DNA from: Anaerolineaceae bacterium UBA700
GTDB taxonomy: Bacteria > Chloroflexota > Anaerolineae > Anaerolineales > Anaerolineaceae
Length of the DNA: 64,000 nt
Reading direction: 5' to 3'
Assembly: GCA_002298885.1 (NCBI GenBank)
Contig: DBMK01000147.1
Location: forward strand, 5,071 to 69,070
Below are positions 8,745-17,487 of the stretch, one piece after another. The notes under the pieces were generated by a model, which saw only the letters and a list, made by a program, of their open reading frames with translations, had not been told where the DNA came from and searched no databases. Within the stretch, counting starts at the first letter, position 1; each line of letters opens with the position of its first letter. Made by a program: the position numbers and the translations under genes.

Positions 8745-11429
8745 ATGCTTGATTTCGTAATCTGGTACCTCCTGATCGCCCTGGTCGGTTTCCTGGCCTT
8801 TCCGGCTTCCTACCGGTTCTTTCCATACCTGTGGGACCGGGGGTATATCTTTTCCCGCGCCCTGGGGCTGATCTTGTGGGGATTTGCCTTCTGGCTGCTC
8901 GCCTCGCTGAATATTCTGGCGAACGACACAGGCGGCGTGCTCCTGGCGCTGGCCCTGCTTGCCGTCCTCGGCGCGTTGCTGGCAGGCGTCAGGCGCGGAT
9001 GGGGAGAGATTTTTGCTTTTTTACGCTCCAAACTCAGCCTAGTGATCGTAACTGAGCTCCTCTTCTTGGTGGCTTTCGTCTTCCTGGCCGTTTCCCGCGC
9101 CGCCAGTCCAGATATCGCCAACACCGAAAAGCCGATGGAGCTGGCCTTTATCAATTCCATACTCCATTCTCCATCCTTCCCTCCCGCCGATCCCTGGCTT
9201 TCGGGTTACGCCATTTCGTATTATTACTTCGGCTACGTCATCGTATCGATGCTCATCCGCTTGAGCGGGGTTACGGTAGGCGTCGGTTTCAACCTGGCCA
9301 TTTCGCTCTGGTTTGCTCTCACCGCCCTGGGCGCCTTCGGCCTGTCCTATTCGCTCCTTTCTCTCTGGTCGAAGCATCGCCAGGCGCAGGGGAAACCCGG
9401 AATCATGGCACAGGGTTGGGCTTTATTGGCTCCGTTCTACGTCCTCATCGTCAGCAACCTGGGCGGATTCCTTACCTCGCTGCGCGATGGAGGCCTTTTC
9501 TGGCAGCAGGTGGGCGGCCAATGGCAGTCTGCCTTCTGGCATTGGCTGAACATAAAGGAATGGGCCACCCCGCCGCCCCAGCCGTTCACATGGGTCCCGC
9601 AGGGACCGGGCTGGTGGTGGTGGCAGTCCTCGCGTGTCGTCCAGGATTTCCGCCTGAACGGTGATTTTGTTGAAGTGATCGACGAATTCCCGTTTTTCTC
9701 TTACTTCCTGGCAGATCTTCACCCGCATATCCTGGGCATGCCGTTTGTGCTCCTGGCAATTGGCCTGGCGCTTAATTTGTATTTATGGGGCTCCCAATTG
9801 GATTTCTCCGAGCTGTCCCTGGCCAAATGGGTGCGCAAGCCCGATTTCTGGCTGACAGCTGTGGTTCTGGGAGGCCTGTCCTTCCTCAATACCTGGGATT
9901 TCCCGATCTACCTGGCCCTCTTCAGCGCTGCCTTCACCCTCGTCCGCTTCCGGCAGCAAGGCTGGCAGTGGAAGGAGCGGCTTAGAGATTTTCTCAAGGT
10001 GGCCCTGGCCTTTGGCATTGTCGGTGTGGCGCTTTACCTGCCTTTCTACATTGGGTTCCAATCTCAAGCCGGCGGAATCCTGCCCAGCCTGGCCTTTTTC
10101 ACTCGCGGCGTTTATTTCTGGATCATGTTTGCCCCGCTGCTGATCCCGCTCTTTGCCTGGCTGGTCTGGCTAATCCGCCGGCGTTCCGGCCAATTCAAGT
10201 GGGCTGCCGGTCTGCGTTTTGCCGGTATCCTGCTGGTGGGTTTGTGGGTTTTTTCGTGGCTGCTTGGCGTACTGGGCGGCATCCTGCCGGTGATCGGCAG
10301 TTCGATGGCTGCCTCTTCGTCTTCGGGGGTCGCCAATCTCGGCGTCTCGCTCACCAACCTGGGCAACCTTTTCATCAGCAACCAGGGAGCCGACAGCACC
10401 CAGTCCCTGCTGGTCGGCGCCTTCGTCCACAGGCTGACTTCACCCGGCACCTGGCTCACCCTGGGCTTATTGATCACCTTCGTCTGGTCCCTGCTGGCGT
10501 CCTACCGTTTTTCAGCCTCGGAATTGCCTGCCGATTTCGTAATACCTGATCCAGAATCACTCGATACTTCCTTGCCTTCAAAGACGGCTCCGGAGGACGC
10601 TTTAGAGAGCCCTCGCGAGCTAGCGAATATCTCTTTGGCGCCCTCTGCTCCCTCGGCGGTAATTGATTCCGCATCCGCTCTGAATCCCACACCCTTCCTC
10701 CTGCTGCTAGTGCTCGTCGGCGCCGGGCTGACCCTGGCGCCAGAGTTTGTCTATTTGCGCGACCAGTTCGGGGCGCGCATGAACACCATTTTCAAGTTCT
10801 ACTTTCAGACCTGGATCCTATGGGGGGTGGCCGCCGCCACGATCTCTGTATTCCTGTTGAAAGAATTGCGCCGGCTCTCGAAAGGGATTTTTACCACCGC
10901 CTGGGCGATTGTCCTGGTTTTAGCCCTGGCTTACCCCTTCTTCTGGATATCGGACCGTCTCAGTTCGAACCCGGTTGCGAATTGGACCCTGGACGGCGAG
11001 GCTAGTTACGCCTCCCTCAATCCCGACGATATGGCCGGCATTCATTGGCTGCAGTCGGCGGCCTACGGAACCGTCGTCGAGGCTGTGGGTGGGCAGTATT
11101 CGGAATACGCTCGCATCGCCTCGCATTCTGGCCTGCCGAACGTTCTGGGCTGGCCCGGTCACGAAATTCAATGGCGCGGTACGGCCACCGAACAGGGCTC
11201 GCGAGAGACGGATATTGCTACCCTGTATTCGACCTCAGATTGGACGCAGGCGCTTGGGATCATCCAGCGTTATAACATCCGCTATATATTTATCGGTTCG
11301 CTCGAGCGGGGAAAGTACAAGGTCAGTGAGCAGAAGTTCAAGGCCCACCTGGTGCCTGCATTTCAACAAAACTCGACCACCATCTACGTCGTCCCCGATC
11401 AATTTCTGAATGCGAAAGGAACGAGCTGA
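8745..11429 (+). CDS. Chlor_Arch_YYY (DUF2298) family integral membrane protein
   Basis: This 894-residue, highly hydrophobic protein carries SYYYFG at residues 158-163, the signature of the YYY family. The surrounding blocks match the C-terminal half of the preceding 1906-residue protein: 'EKPMELAFINSILHS', 'PADPWLSGYAISYYY', 'FPFFSYFLADLHPHI' and 'RMNTIFKFYFQTW' each have a close counterpart there. The two genes therefore look like products of an old duplication. A hydrophilic insert of roughly 70 residues lies near residues 590-650. Function of the family is not established. Its place in this cluster suggests polyprenyl-linked sugar transfer or flipping. Confidence 0.8.
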   Translation: MLDFVIWYLLIALVGFLAFPASYRFFPYLWDRGYIFSRALGLILWGFAFWLLASLNILANDTGGVLLALALLAVLGALLAGVRRGWGEIFAFLRSKLSLVIVTELLFLVAFVFLAVSRAASPDIANTEKPMELAFINSILHSPSFPPADPWLSGYAISYYYFGYVIVSMLIRLSGVTVGVGFNLAISLWFALTALGAFGLSYSLLSLWSKHRQAQGKPGIMAQGWALLAPFYVLIVSNLGGFLTSLRDGGLFWQQVGGQWQSAFWHWLNIKEWATPPPQPFTWVPQGPGWWWWQSSRVVQDFRLNGDFVEVIDEFPFFSYFLADLHPHILGMPFVLLAIGLALNLYLWGSQLDFSELSLAKWVRKPDFWLTAVVLGGLSFLNTWDFPIYLALFSAAFTLVRFRQQGWQWKERLRDFLKVALAFGIVGVALYLPFYIGFQSQAGGILPSLAFFTRGVYFWIMFAPLLIPLFAWLVWLIRRRSGQFKWAAGLRFAGILLVGLWVFSWLLGVLGGILPVIGSSMAASSSSGVANLGVSLTNLGNLFISNQGADSTQSLLVGAFVHRLTSPGTWLTLGLLITFVWSLLASYRFSASELPADFVIPDPESLDTSLPSKTAPEDALESPRELANISLAPSAPSAVIDSASALNPTPFLLLLVLVGAGLTLAPEFVYLRDQFGARMNTIFKFYFQTWILWGVAAATISVFLLKELRRLSKGIFTTAWAIVLVLALAYPFFWISDRLSSNPVANWTLDGEASYASLNPDDMAGIHWLQSAAYGTVVEAVGGQYSEYARIASHSGLPNVLGWPGHEIQWRGTATEQGSRETDIATLYSTSDWTQALGIIQRYNIRYIFIGSLERGKYKVSEQKFKAHLVPAFQQNSTTIYVVPDQFLNAKGTS

Positions 11430-11441
11430 ACCTTCTGCATT

Positions 11442-13166
11442 ATGGATAAGCCAAAGTTCAACACCTCGATTTGGATATACTGTCTGGCCTTCCTCCTGGC
11501 ACTGGCTATTCGCCTGGCTGGCCTGGGCGGGTTGTTTTTGAATGATGCGGAAGCTGCCTGGGCAGTCCAGGCGCTCAGGCTGTCGCAAGGCCTTCACCCG
11601 GATATTGGGGCGCAGCCAGGGTTGGTTTTATTCAGCGGCGCCTTGTTTTACCTTTTCGGCGCATCCAATTTTCTGGCTCGTTTCGTGCCGGCCCTGGCTG
11701 GGGCTTTCCTGGTATTTGCCCCGGCGTTCTTTTCTGAAGGCATCGGAAAGCGCGCATCCTGGGTGGCTGCCTTTGCATTGGCGCTCGACCCGGGCCTGGT
11801 CGCTATGTCGCGCCAGGTGGATGGCCACATGCTGGCTCTGTCTTTCACTGTTCTCGGTTTGGGTTTCTTTTACGCCCGCAAGCCCCTGGCCGGCGGAATT
11901 GTCCTGGGCTTGGCCCTCCTGGGCGGGACATCGCTATGGTTGGGATGGCTGGGATTGCTGGTTGCCGGCCTGGTTTACCGGATATTCCGTCCGAAACCTG
12001 CTGTCCAGGCGGAATCGGACGCAACAGAGAATGGAGATGCAAAGGCTGAACGGCCGAATTTTTGGCGGGATGCCTTGATTGGCCTGGCCTGTTCGGTAGT
12101 TTTCGGCGGGACGCTGTTTTTCCTGGAACCTAAAGCTCTGTCCGGCGTAGCCGGCAGCCTGGTAGCCTTCATCACCGGGCAGACCGGCGCTGTTCCGGTC
12201 CCTGCCAGCCTGGTCCTCGCCGGATGGGTATTCTATGCACCCTTGCCCGGTATCCTGGCAATCATCGCCTCCATCCGCGCCATCCTGCGGAAATCCGCCA
12301 TAGACGGGTTCCTGGCAGCCTGGTGGCTGTTGGCACTGCTTCTGGCAGTCATTTACCCGGCCCATCAAATTGCCGACCTGGTTTGGGCGCTGGTGCCGAT
12401 GTGGGTGCTTTCGGCCCGCCTGTTGGTTCAGTTGTTCGCAAACGGGTTTCCTGCCCGGCTGGAGCTCGTCCAGGCTGCACTGACCTTTATCTTGCTCGTC
12501 TGCGTCTGGCTGAACTTTGTTGCCACTCAGTCCAATCCCGGCCAGGATCGCACGCCATATTGGGCGGCGATGGTATTCATGGTCTTCTTTCTGGGGATCT
12601 CAGTTGTCCTTTTCACCTGGGGGTGGAGCTCACGGATTGCCTTCCACGGCCTGGCGATCGGGCTGCTGGCACTTCTTACCCTGTACACGCTTTCAACTGC
12701 CTGGCGTTCGACCGGCCTTGTGCCGCGTCCGCAGCAAGAGCTCTGGCGCATAGGCACAAATTTCGCCGAAGCTGACCTGCTGCTCAAGACGACCGGCGAT
12801 TTCTCAGGATGGAATACCGGCGAGCCGAATACATTGGATATCGTTGTGAATCAGGGCTCTCCGGCATTACAGTGGCTCTTCCGGTCCTATAAAAGCGCGG
12901 ATTATGAAAGCGTGCTTCCGATCACTGCGTCCCCGTCTCTGGTGGTCACGGGCAACCAGACCAGCCTGAGCCTGGCAGGAGCGTATACTGGCCAAAGTTT
13001 TGTCAAAGACGAGTCACCGAACTGGTCGTCAATGGAAACTGCGGATTGGGTGGAGTGGATGCTCTTCCGCGATGCTCCGGAAATGAAAAATCTGGTAGTC
13101 TTATGGGTGAAAAGCAGTCTGTTTCCCGGCTCGGCCGATTTTAATCTGAACGGAACCAATAAATAA
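11442..13166 (+). CDS. GT-C-like glycosyltransferase family integral membrane protein
   Basis: This 574-residue protein has about ten hydrophobic segments after a short cytoplasmic N-terminus. The first external loop holds 'FLNDAEAAWAVQALRLSQG', with acidic residues where GT39-type enzymes have their catalytic Asp/Glu. The C-terminal 150 residues are soluble, as in other GT-C enzymes. It resembles the partner family often found beside YYY proteins (TIGR03663-like), but the His-Gly-Pro tripeptide I recall for that family is not visible, so I do not assign it. It starts 12 nt after the YYY gene and ends 1 nt before cmk, hence it is probably co-transcribed. Confidence 0.65.
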   Translation: MDKPKFNTSIWIYCLAFLLALAIRLAGLGGLFLNDAEAAWAVQALRLSQGLHPDIGAQPGLVLFSGALFYLFGASNFLARFVPALAGAFLVFAPAFFSEGIGKRASWVAAFALALDPGLVAMSRQVDGHMLALSFTVLGLGFFYARKPLAGGIVLGLALLGGTSLWLGWLGLLVAGLVYRIFRPKPAVQAESDATENGDAKAERPNFWRDALIGLACSVVFGGTLFFLEPKALSGVAGSLVAFITGQTGAVPVPASLVLAGWVFYAPLPGILAIIASIRAILRKSAIDGFLAAWWLLALLLAVIYPAHQIADLVWALVPMWVLSARLLVQLFANGFPARLELVQAALTFILLVCVWLNFVATQSNPGQDRTPYWAAMVFMVFFLGISVVLFTWGWSSRIAFHGLAIGLLALLTLYTLSTAWRSTGLVPRPQQELWRIGTNFAEADLLLKTTGDFSGWNTGEPNTLDIVVNQGSPALQWLFRSYKSADYESVLPITASPSLVVTGNQTSLSLAGAYTGQSFVKDESPNWSSMETADWVEWMLFRDAPEMKNLVVLWVKSSLFPGSADFNLNGTNK

Positions 13167-13167
13167 C

Positions 13168-13848
13168 ATGAATTTTCCTCCAATCATTGCTATCGATGGC
13201 CCAGCCGCGTCTGGAAAATCGACGGTCGGAGAGAGACTGGCGAACGAGCTGGGTTACCTTTTCTTCGACACCGGCGTGATGTACCGCGCCATCACCTGGG
13301 CTGCAATGGAACGCCTGGCCTCGATCGACGACGAGGCGGCAGTCTCCAACCTGGCCAACGCCGTCAGCATCGACGTTCGCCCGCCTTCCGTCCAGGACGA
13401 CCGCCAGAGCGACGTCCTCCTGGATGGGCAGGACGTCACCTGGGAGATTCGCCGCCCGGAAGTGGAGGCAAACGTCTCCCAGGTCGCGGCCTACGTTGAA
13501 GTTCGCCGGGCTATGACCTCACAACAGCGCCGGATTGGGCTGCGCGGCCGGGTGGTGATGGTTGGCAGAGATATCGGCACCGTCGTCTTTCCGGAGGCGC
13601 AGTTAAAAATCTTCCTGGTTGCTTCTGTCGAGGTACGCGCCCGGCGACGCATGGAGGAGATCCTGCTGCGCGGCGGCACGGCCGTCTACGCCGATATTCT
13701 CAGCGCCATGCGCCGGCGGGACAAGATCGATTCGACTCGCGCCATGGCGCCTCTCAAAGTTGCCGACGATGCTATTGTGCTCGATACCAACGATTTGACC
13801 ATAGACCAGGTGCTTGAAAAGGTGCGATTGCTGCTGCAAAAGGCTTGA
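13168..13848 (+). CDS. cmk: cytidylate kinase
   Basis: This is a 226-residue CMP/dCMP kinase of pyrimidine nucleotide metabolism. The P-loop IDGPAASGKST lies at residues 7-17, followed by 'YLFFDTGVMYRAITWAAM', the usual nucleotide-monophosphate contact region. 'GRDIGTVVFPEAQLKIFLVAS' is the family's central block, and 'RRRDKIDSTRAMAPL' the LID-type arginine-rich region. Length is normal. It follows the membrane glycosyltransferase with one base between stop and start, with no clear ribosome-binding site, so translation probably depends on coupling. A second, diverged cytidylate-kinase-like gene is present at 58850. Confidence 0.95.
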   Translation: MNFPPIIAIDGPAASGKSTVGERLANELGYLFFDTGVMYRAITWAAMERLASIDDEAAVSNLANAVSIDVRPPSVQDDRQSDVLLDGQDVTWEIRRPEVEANVSQVAAYVEVRRAMTSQQRRIGLRGRVVMVGRDIGTVVFPEAQLKIFLVASVEVRARRRMEEILLRGGTAVYADILSAMRRRDKIDSTRAMAPLKVADDAIVLDTNDLTIDQVLEKVRLLLQKA

Positions 13849-13860
13849 TTTTTCGGCCTA

Positions 13861-13869
13861 TGCTATAAT
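13861..13869 (+). promoter_or_regulatory. extended -10 promoter (TGcTATAAT) of the histidine kinase
   Basis: TATAAT at 13864-13869 is preceded by TG at 13861-13862. It lies 14 nt before the ATG at 13884, which gives a very short 5' leader of about seven bases without a ribosome-binding site. Confidence 0.5.
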
Positions 13870-13883
13870 AATTTCACCTGAGA

Positions 13884-16800
13884 ATGTTAAATCCGATCGG
13901 TTTTTCCTCACAGCTTTATGTCAGCTTTCCTTACGATCCGGTTAATTGGATTGGCTGGCTCCTGCTGTTGGGAATTCTGGCCTGGTGCATCCGCCATTGG
14001 TGGGATCTTTCCCTGCATATGCCCTGGCCGAAGTGGCTGATACTGGCCGTCCTGGTTGCGGTTACACCGCTGATCATCCAGTTCTTCGTCGTCCCGATTC
14101 CGCTCCAAAATTTCCTGCCTTTGCCTGGAGTGCCGGTCGAGCAATCCGAACCGGTCATTTTGCTGTTAGCTTGCTTCCCGTTCGTGCTTGCTGGCGGTCT
14201 GTTGGGTGTCACCTGGTCTACCTTGTTAGGTGCGTTAGCTGGCCTATTCGTCGCCCTGGGGGTCACCCACCAGTTGTTTACATTGCTGGAGTATGCCGGG
14301 CTGGCCTTCCTTTACAGCCTGGCCATCCGCCAGCCTTACCGGTTGCTGCTGTACCGGCTGCTTCGCCATCCCATCGGGGCGGCCGTGCTGGTTGGGTTTG
14401 CCTACATCCCGGTCTATATTCTGAGCGCTTTTTTTGCCACGCCCGGCACCATCGAAGCTCGCCTGGATTACGCTCTCACCCAATCCTGGACCCTGGCATT
14501 AATGCGCGGTGTCGAGCTGCTCGTAGCCAGCCTGCTGGCCGAAGCGCTGTATTTATTTGGCTTTTCCCTCTGGCATAAAGTATCATTCACTTTTCCCGCT
14601 CCCGAAGAGAAAAGCCTGCGCATTAAATTCTTCATCGGCACCGTCCCCATGCTGCTCGTCCTGTTTTTTGCATTGACCGCTGGCGATTGGGTCGTCGCCG
14701 GGGATGCCGCCCGCAAGGCTGCCGGAGATCGGCTTTCGGGTACAGCCGCAGTGGTTGAAAACAGCATCCCTTATTTCCTCGAAACCGGGCAGGGCTTGGT
14801 AGGTTCTTTGGCTAGCTCCGACCTGGTCACAACTTTACCTGCAAATTTACCGGGTTTGCTCCAGCAAAAGATTCGCCTGGTGCCCTATTTTCAGGAGCTG
14901 GCAGTCTTCAATAATGTGGGTGAGGCAATCGCCGGTTATCCGGATAAATTGGATCGCGCTGCCCTCACTCCAGAAGAGCAGCAGGATGTCGAGCTGGCCC
15001 TCAAAGGTGTGCTTGGACAGCATACCGTTGTACCCCACATTACAGGCGAGACATCTGCCCAAATTTCATTCATCATGCCAATCGTTGATGGGAGCGGGAA
15101 AACCGCGTTGGGCGTTCTGGTGGGGCGGACGGACTTTAATAACAATCCGTTTACCATCGCCTCGCTAGACGCCATGAACGGAATCCAGGACATGGGCGGC
15201 CTGGGGGCGATACTCGACGAGAATGGCTATTACCTGTATTCGCCGATCCCGGCCAACGTAGGCGAGGAATACTCGGGCCGCCGGCCGCAGACAACCGAAT
15301 TTTTCGACGAGGTTGGAGCCGACGGAAAGCGCCACCTGGTGTATTTCAAGCCTGTGACCGGCAATTTGTGGGCCGTGGTATTGACCATCCCCGCTGAATA
15401 CATCCAGCGCCAGGCTTTGAATATCGCCTTTCCGCTGTTGATCATCTTGATCGTAATTTCCACCGGTATGTTTATTTTCTGGGCGGCCAGCCTGCGCATT
15501 GTATCCGCCTCCCTGCGCGGGTTATCGCAAGAGGCCGGTTTGATTTCGCGAGGCTTGCTCGATCATCCCCTGCAGGTTCGCGGCGAGGATGAAGTTGGCC
15601 AGTTGAGCATGTCCTTTGAAAACATGCGCCAGAGCTTGAAGGCGCGCATGGATGAGCTCAACAACCTGTTGCGCGTCAGCCAGGGCATTGCGGCAAACCT
15701 CAAGGTCGAGCACGCCCTTTCTCCGGTGCTGGATGCTGCCCTGGCCGAAGGCGCATCTGCAGCCAGGGTGGTGCTGGTGCGCGACGTCACCCTGGACCAG
15801 GCAAACGGCCGGCTATTATCCTTTGGCAAAGGCGAGCAATCTGCAAATTATGCTTACCTCGACGAGCAGATATTTGATTATTTAAAGCAGCAGAATCTGC
15901 TTTCCATCCCAAATACGACCCGTATCCGGCGCTTTAATGTTCCACCGGGTTGCCAGCAGCCGGGCGCCCTGATTGGGATTGGCCTTCAGCAGGAGAATAC
16001 CTACTACGGCGCCCTGTGGGTGGCCTACGACCAGCCCCGCAATTTCTCTGAAGGCGAAGTTCGCTTCCTGGGCACCCTGGCAGGCCAATCCGCCCTGGCG
16101 GCCTCCAATGCCAGCCTGTATGCCAGCGCCGAGATCGGGCGCCAGCGCCTGATGGCCGTCCTTTCCTCCAGCCCCGAGCCGGTGATGGTGATGGACGAAA
16201 AGATGCGCCTGCTCCTGCTCAATCCCGCCGCCAGCCAGGTGCCGGGCCTGGTGCGCGCCGCCGAGATTGGTCGCCCGGTTAAAGACGTGGTGGCCAACCT
16301 GGATTTGCTCGAGCTTATCGCCCAGCCTTTGGGCGATAAGCTGGCTTCGCGTGAGATTTCCCTTCCCAACGGGCGCGTCTATTATGCCAGCGTTTCACCA
16401 GTCGGCACCGACAGCCAGATCTTCGGGCGGGTTTGCGTGCTGCAGGACGTCACTCATTACAAGGAACTCGACACGATGAAGAGCGATTTCGTGGCCACCG
16501 TCAGCCACGATTTGCGGTCGCCTTTGACCCTGATGCGCGGCTATGTCACCATGTTCCAGATGCTCGGCGACCTCAATGAACAGCAAAAAAGCTTCATGAA
16601 GAAGATCGTGGTCGGGGTCGAAGAGATGTCCCGCCTGGTTAATAACCTGCTCAATTTGGGTCGCATCGAAGCCGGCGTTTCCCTGCAGGTAGAGCGGCTG
16701 AACGCCCAAGAAGTGATCGGCCAGGTGCTGACTACACTGCAGCCGCAGGCCACGCAGCAGTCCATTCACCTGGAACATACTACCGTCACCCTGCCTCCAG

Positions 16801-17159
16801 TGTACCTGGAGGCGGACCGCGACTTGCTCATCCAGGCGATCACCAACCTGGTTGAAAACGCCATTAAGTACACCCCAGTCAAGGGTACGGTCAAGATTTC
16901 GATCCAAATGCGGCCCGAATCGGTGGTCTTTGTCGTTCAGGACAACGGAATCGGCATCGCGCCGTTGGATTTGCCCCACATCTTCGAGAAATTCTATCGC
17001 AGCGGACGCCGCGAAGCCCACCAGCAGCGCGGCTCTGGTCTGGGTCTGGCCATCGTCAAATCGGTCGCCGAACGCCACGGCGGCAAGGTCCTGGTTGAAA
17101 GTCAGCTCGGCAAGGGCAGCACCTTCTACCTCGAAATCCCCCTGGTTCCGAAAAAGTAA
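13884..17159 (+). CDS. membrane sensor histidine kinase (Cache-like, HAMP, GAF, PAS, HisKA, HATPase)
   Basis: This is a 1091-residue sensor kinase. Residues 1 to about 235 form six to eight membrane helices of the MASE type. Another helix follows at about 250, then an extracytoplasmic Cache-like region to about 500 and a helix at about 505-530. HAMP follows at about 535-590, a GAF-like segment at about 600-740, and PAS at about 745-860. The HisKA motif 'FVATVSHDLRSPL' places the phospho-accepting His at 875, and the ATPase has the N box 'NLVENAIKYTP', 'DNGIGIAP' and 'GSGLGLAIVKS'. No response regulator is adjacent; the nearest in the window is at 62324. The double sensing layout (multi-helix plus Cache) suggests a small-molecule or membrane signal, unidentified. 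Confidence 0.9.
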   Translation: MLNPIGFSSQLYVSFPYDPVNWIGWLLLLGILAWCIRHWWDLSLHMPWPKWLILAVLVAVTPLIIQFFVVPIPLQNFLPLPGVPVEQSEPVILLLACFPFVLAGGLLGVTWSTLLGALAGLFVALGVTHQLFTLLEYAGLAFLYSLAIRQPYRLLLYRLLRHPIGAAVLVGFAYIPVYILSAFFATPGTIEARLDYALTQSWTLALMRGVELLVASLLAEALYLFGFSLWHKVSFTFPAPEEKSLRIKFFIGTVPMLLVLFFALTAGDWVVAGDAARKAAGDRLSGTAAVVENSIPYFLETGQGLVGSLASSDLVTTLPANLPGLLQQKIRLVPYFQELAVFNNVGEAIAGYPDKLDRAALTPEEQQDVELALKGVLGQHTVVPHITGETSAQISFIMPIVDGSGKTALGVLVGRTDFNNNPFTIASLDAMNGIQDMGGLGAILDENGYYLYSPIPANVGEEYSGRRPQTTEFFDEVGADGKRHLVYFKPVTGNLWAVVLTIPAEYIQRQALNIAFPLLIILIVISTGMFIFWAASLRIVSASLRGLSQEAGLISRGLLDHPLQVRGEDEVGQLSMSFENMRQSLKARMDELNNLLRVSQGIAANLKVEHALSPVLDAALAEGASAARVVLVRDVTLDQANGRLLSFGKGEQSANYAYLDEQIFDYLKQQNLLSIPNTTRIRRFNVPPGCQQPGALIGIGLQQENTYYGALWVAYDQPRNFSEGEVRFLGTLAGQSALAASNASLYASAEIGRQRLMAVLSSSPEPVMVMDEKMRLLLLNPAASQVPGLVRAAEIGRPVKDVVANLDLLELIAQPLGDKLASREISLPNGRVYYASVSPVGTDSQIFGRVCVLQDVTHYKELDTMKSDFVATVSHDLRSPLTLMRGYVTMFQMLGDLNEQQKSFMKKIVVGVEEMSRLVNNLLNLGRIEAGVSLQVERLNAQEVIGQVLTTLQPQATQQSIHLEHTTVTLPPVYLEADRDLLIQAITNLVENAIKYTPVKGTVKISIQMRPESVVFVVQDNGIGIAPLDLPHIFEKFYRSGRREAHQQRGSGLGLAIVKSVAERHGGKVLVESQLGKGSTFYLEIPLVPKK

Positions 17160-17165
17160 TTAGAT

Positions 17166-17235
17166 TTCACCTCGGAGGCACTGGGAAAACCATAGATTTA
17201 AGGTTTTCTCAGTGCCTGAGTGCCTCTGTGGTGAA
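17166..17235. repeat. long imperfect inverted repeat with two alternative pairings
   Basis: The inner arms 17177-17191 and 17202-17216 pair over 15 bp with one G-T wobble. The outer arms 17166-17180 and 17221-17235 pair over 15 bp with two mismatches. They share GGCA at 17177-17180, so the two pairings compete. There is no T-run, so a simple terminator for the histidine kinase is not evident. The sequence style resembles dispersed palindromic elements of bacterial intergenic regions, which I cannot test here. Confidence 0.6.
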
Positions 17236-17255
17236 GATAAATGCTCACTTTCGAG

Positions 17256-17264
17256 TGCTATAAT
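17256..17264 (+). promoter_or_regulatory. rpoC promoter P1, extended -10 (TGcTATAAT)
   Basis: TATAAT at 17259-17264 has an upstream TG at the extended position. No good -35 is seen at 17 bp. Confidence 0.4.
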
Positions 17265-17293
17265 TTGCATTCCAATCAAATTCGAGATATAAT
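17265..17293 (+). promoter_or_regulatory. rpoC promoter P2 (TTGCAT, 17-bp spacer, TATAAT)
   Basis: TTGCAT at 17265-17270 and TATAAT at 17288-17293 are separated by exactly 17 bp, a near-consensus housekeeping-sigma promoter. The -35 lies directly after the -10 box of P1, so the two could interfere. Confidence 0.65.
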
Positions 17294-17348
17294 ATTTGAA
17301 CAATGGGGGAGAATCGAAATTCTCTTAACAGATTCTAATATCAAAGTA

Positions 17349-17376
17349 TTGGATTTAAGCAAGTTTGTGATATAAT
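17349..17376 (+). promoter_or_regulatory. rpoC promoter P3 (TTGGAT, 16-bp spacer, TGaTATAAT)
   Basis: TATAAT at 17371-17376 is preceded by TG at 17368-17369 and by TTGGAT at 17349-17354. It is the closest promoter to rpoC and leaves a leader of about 105 bases. Confidence 0.6.
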
Positions 17377-17487
17377 ATTCCTTTGCATGCTTACTTATTT
17401 CTCAAGCAACTGGACATGGCGCCAGAGAGGAATTTTCTCTAGCGCTTTCATAGGTTAATCCAGGGAATTGGTTCAGGAGGCGTATTA

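Larger units (their letters stand above)
17160..17487 (+). other. 328-base rpoC upstream region: hairpin repeat plus three stacked promoters and a leader
   Basis: No gene is seen here. From left to right it holds a long imperfect inverted repeat (17166-17235), three TATAAT boxes (17259, 17288, 17371) and a leader of about 105 bases with small GC-rich dyads such as the one around 17419-17434. The AGGAGG ribosome-binding site is at about 17476-17481, ahead of the GTG start at 17488. Confidence 0.6.

Noticed and set aside
16395..17078. 227-codon minus-strand frame inside the histidine kinase gene
   Set aside because: It mirrors the HisKA/ATPase coding region; no independent signal.
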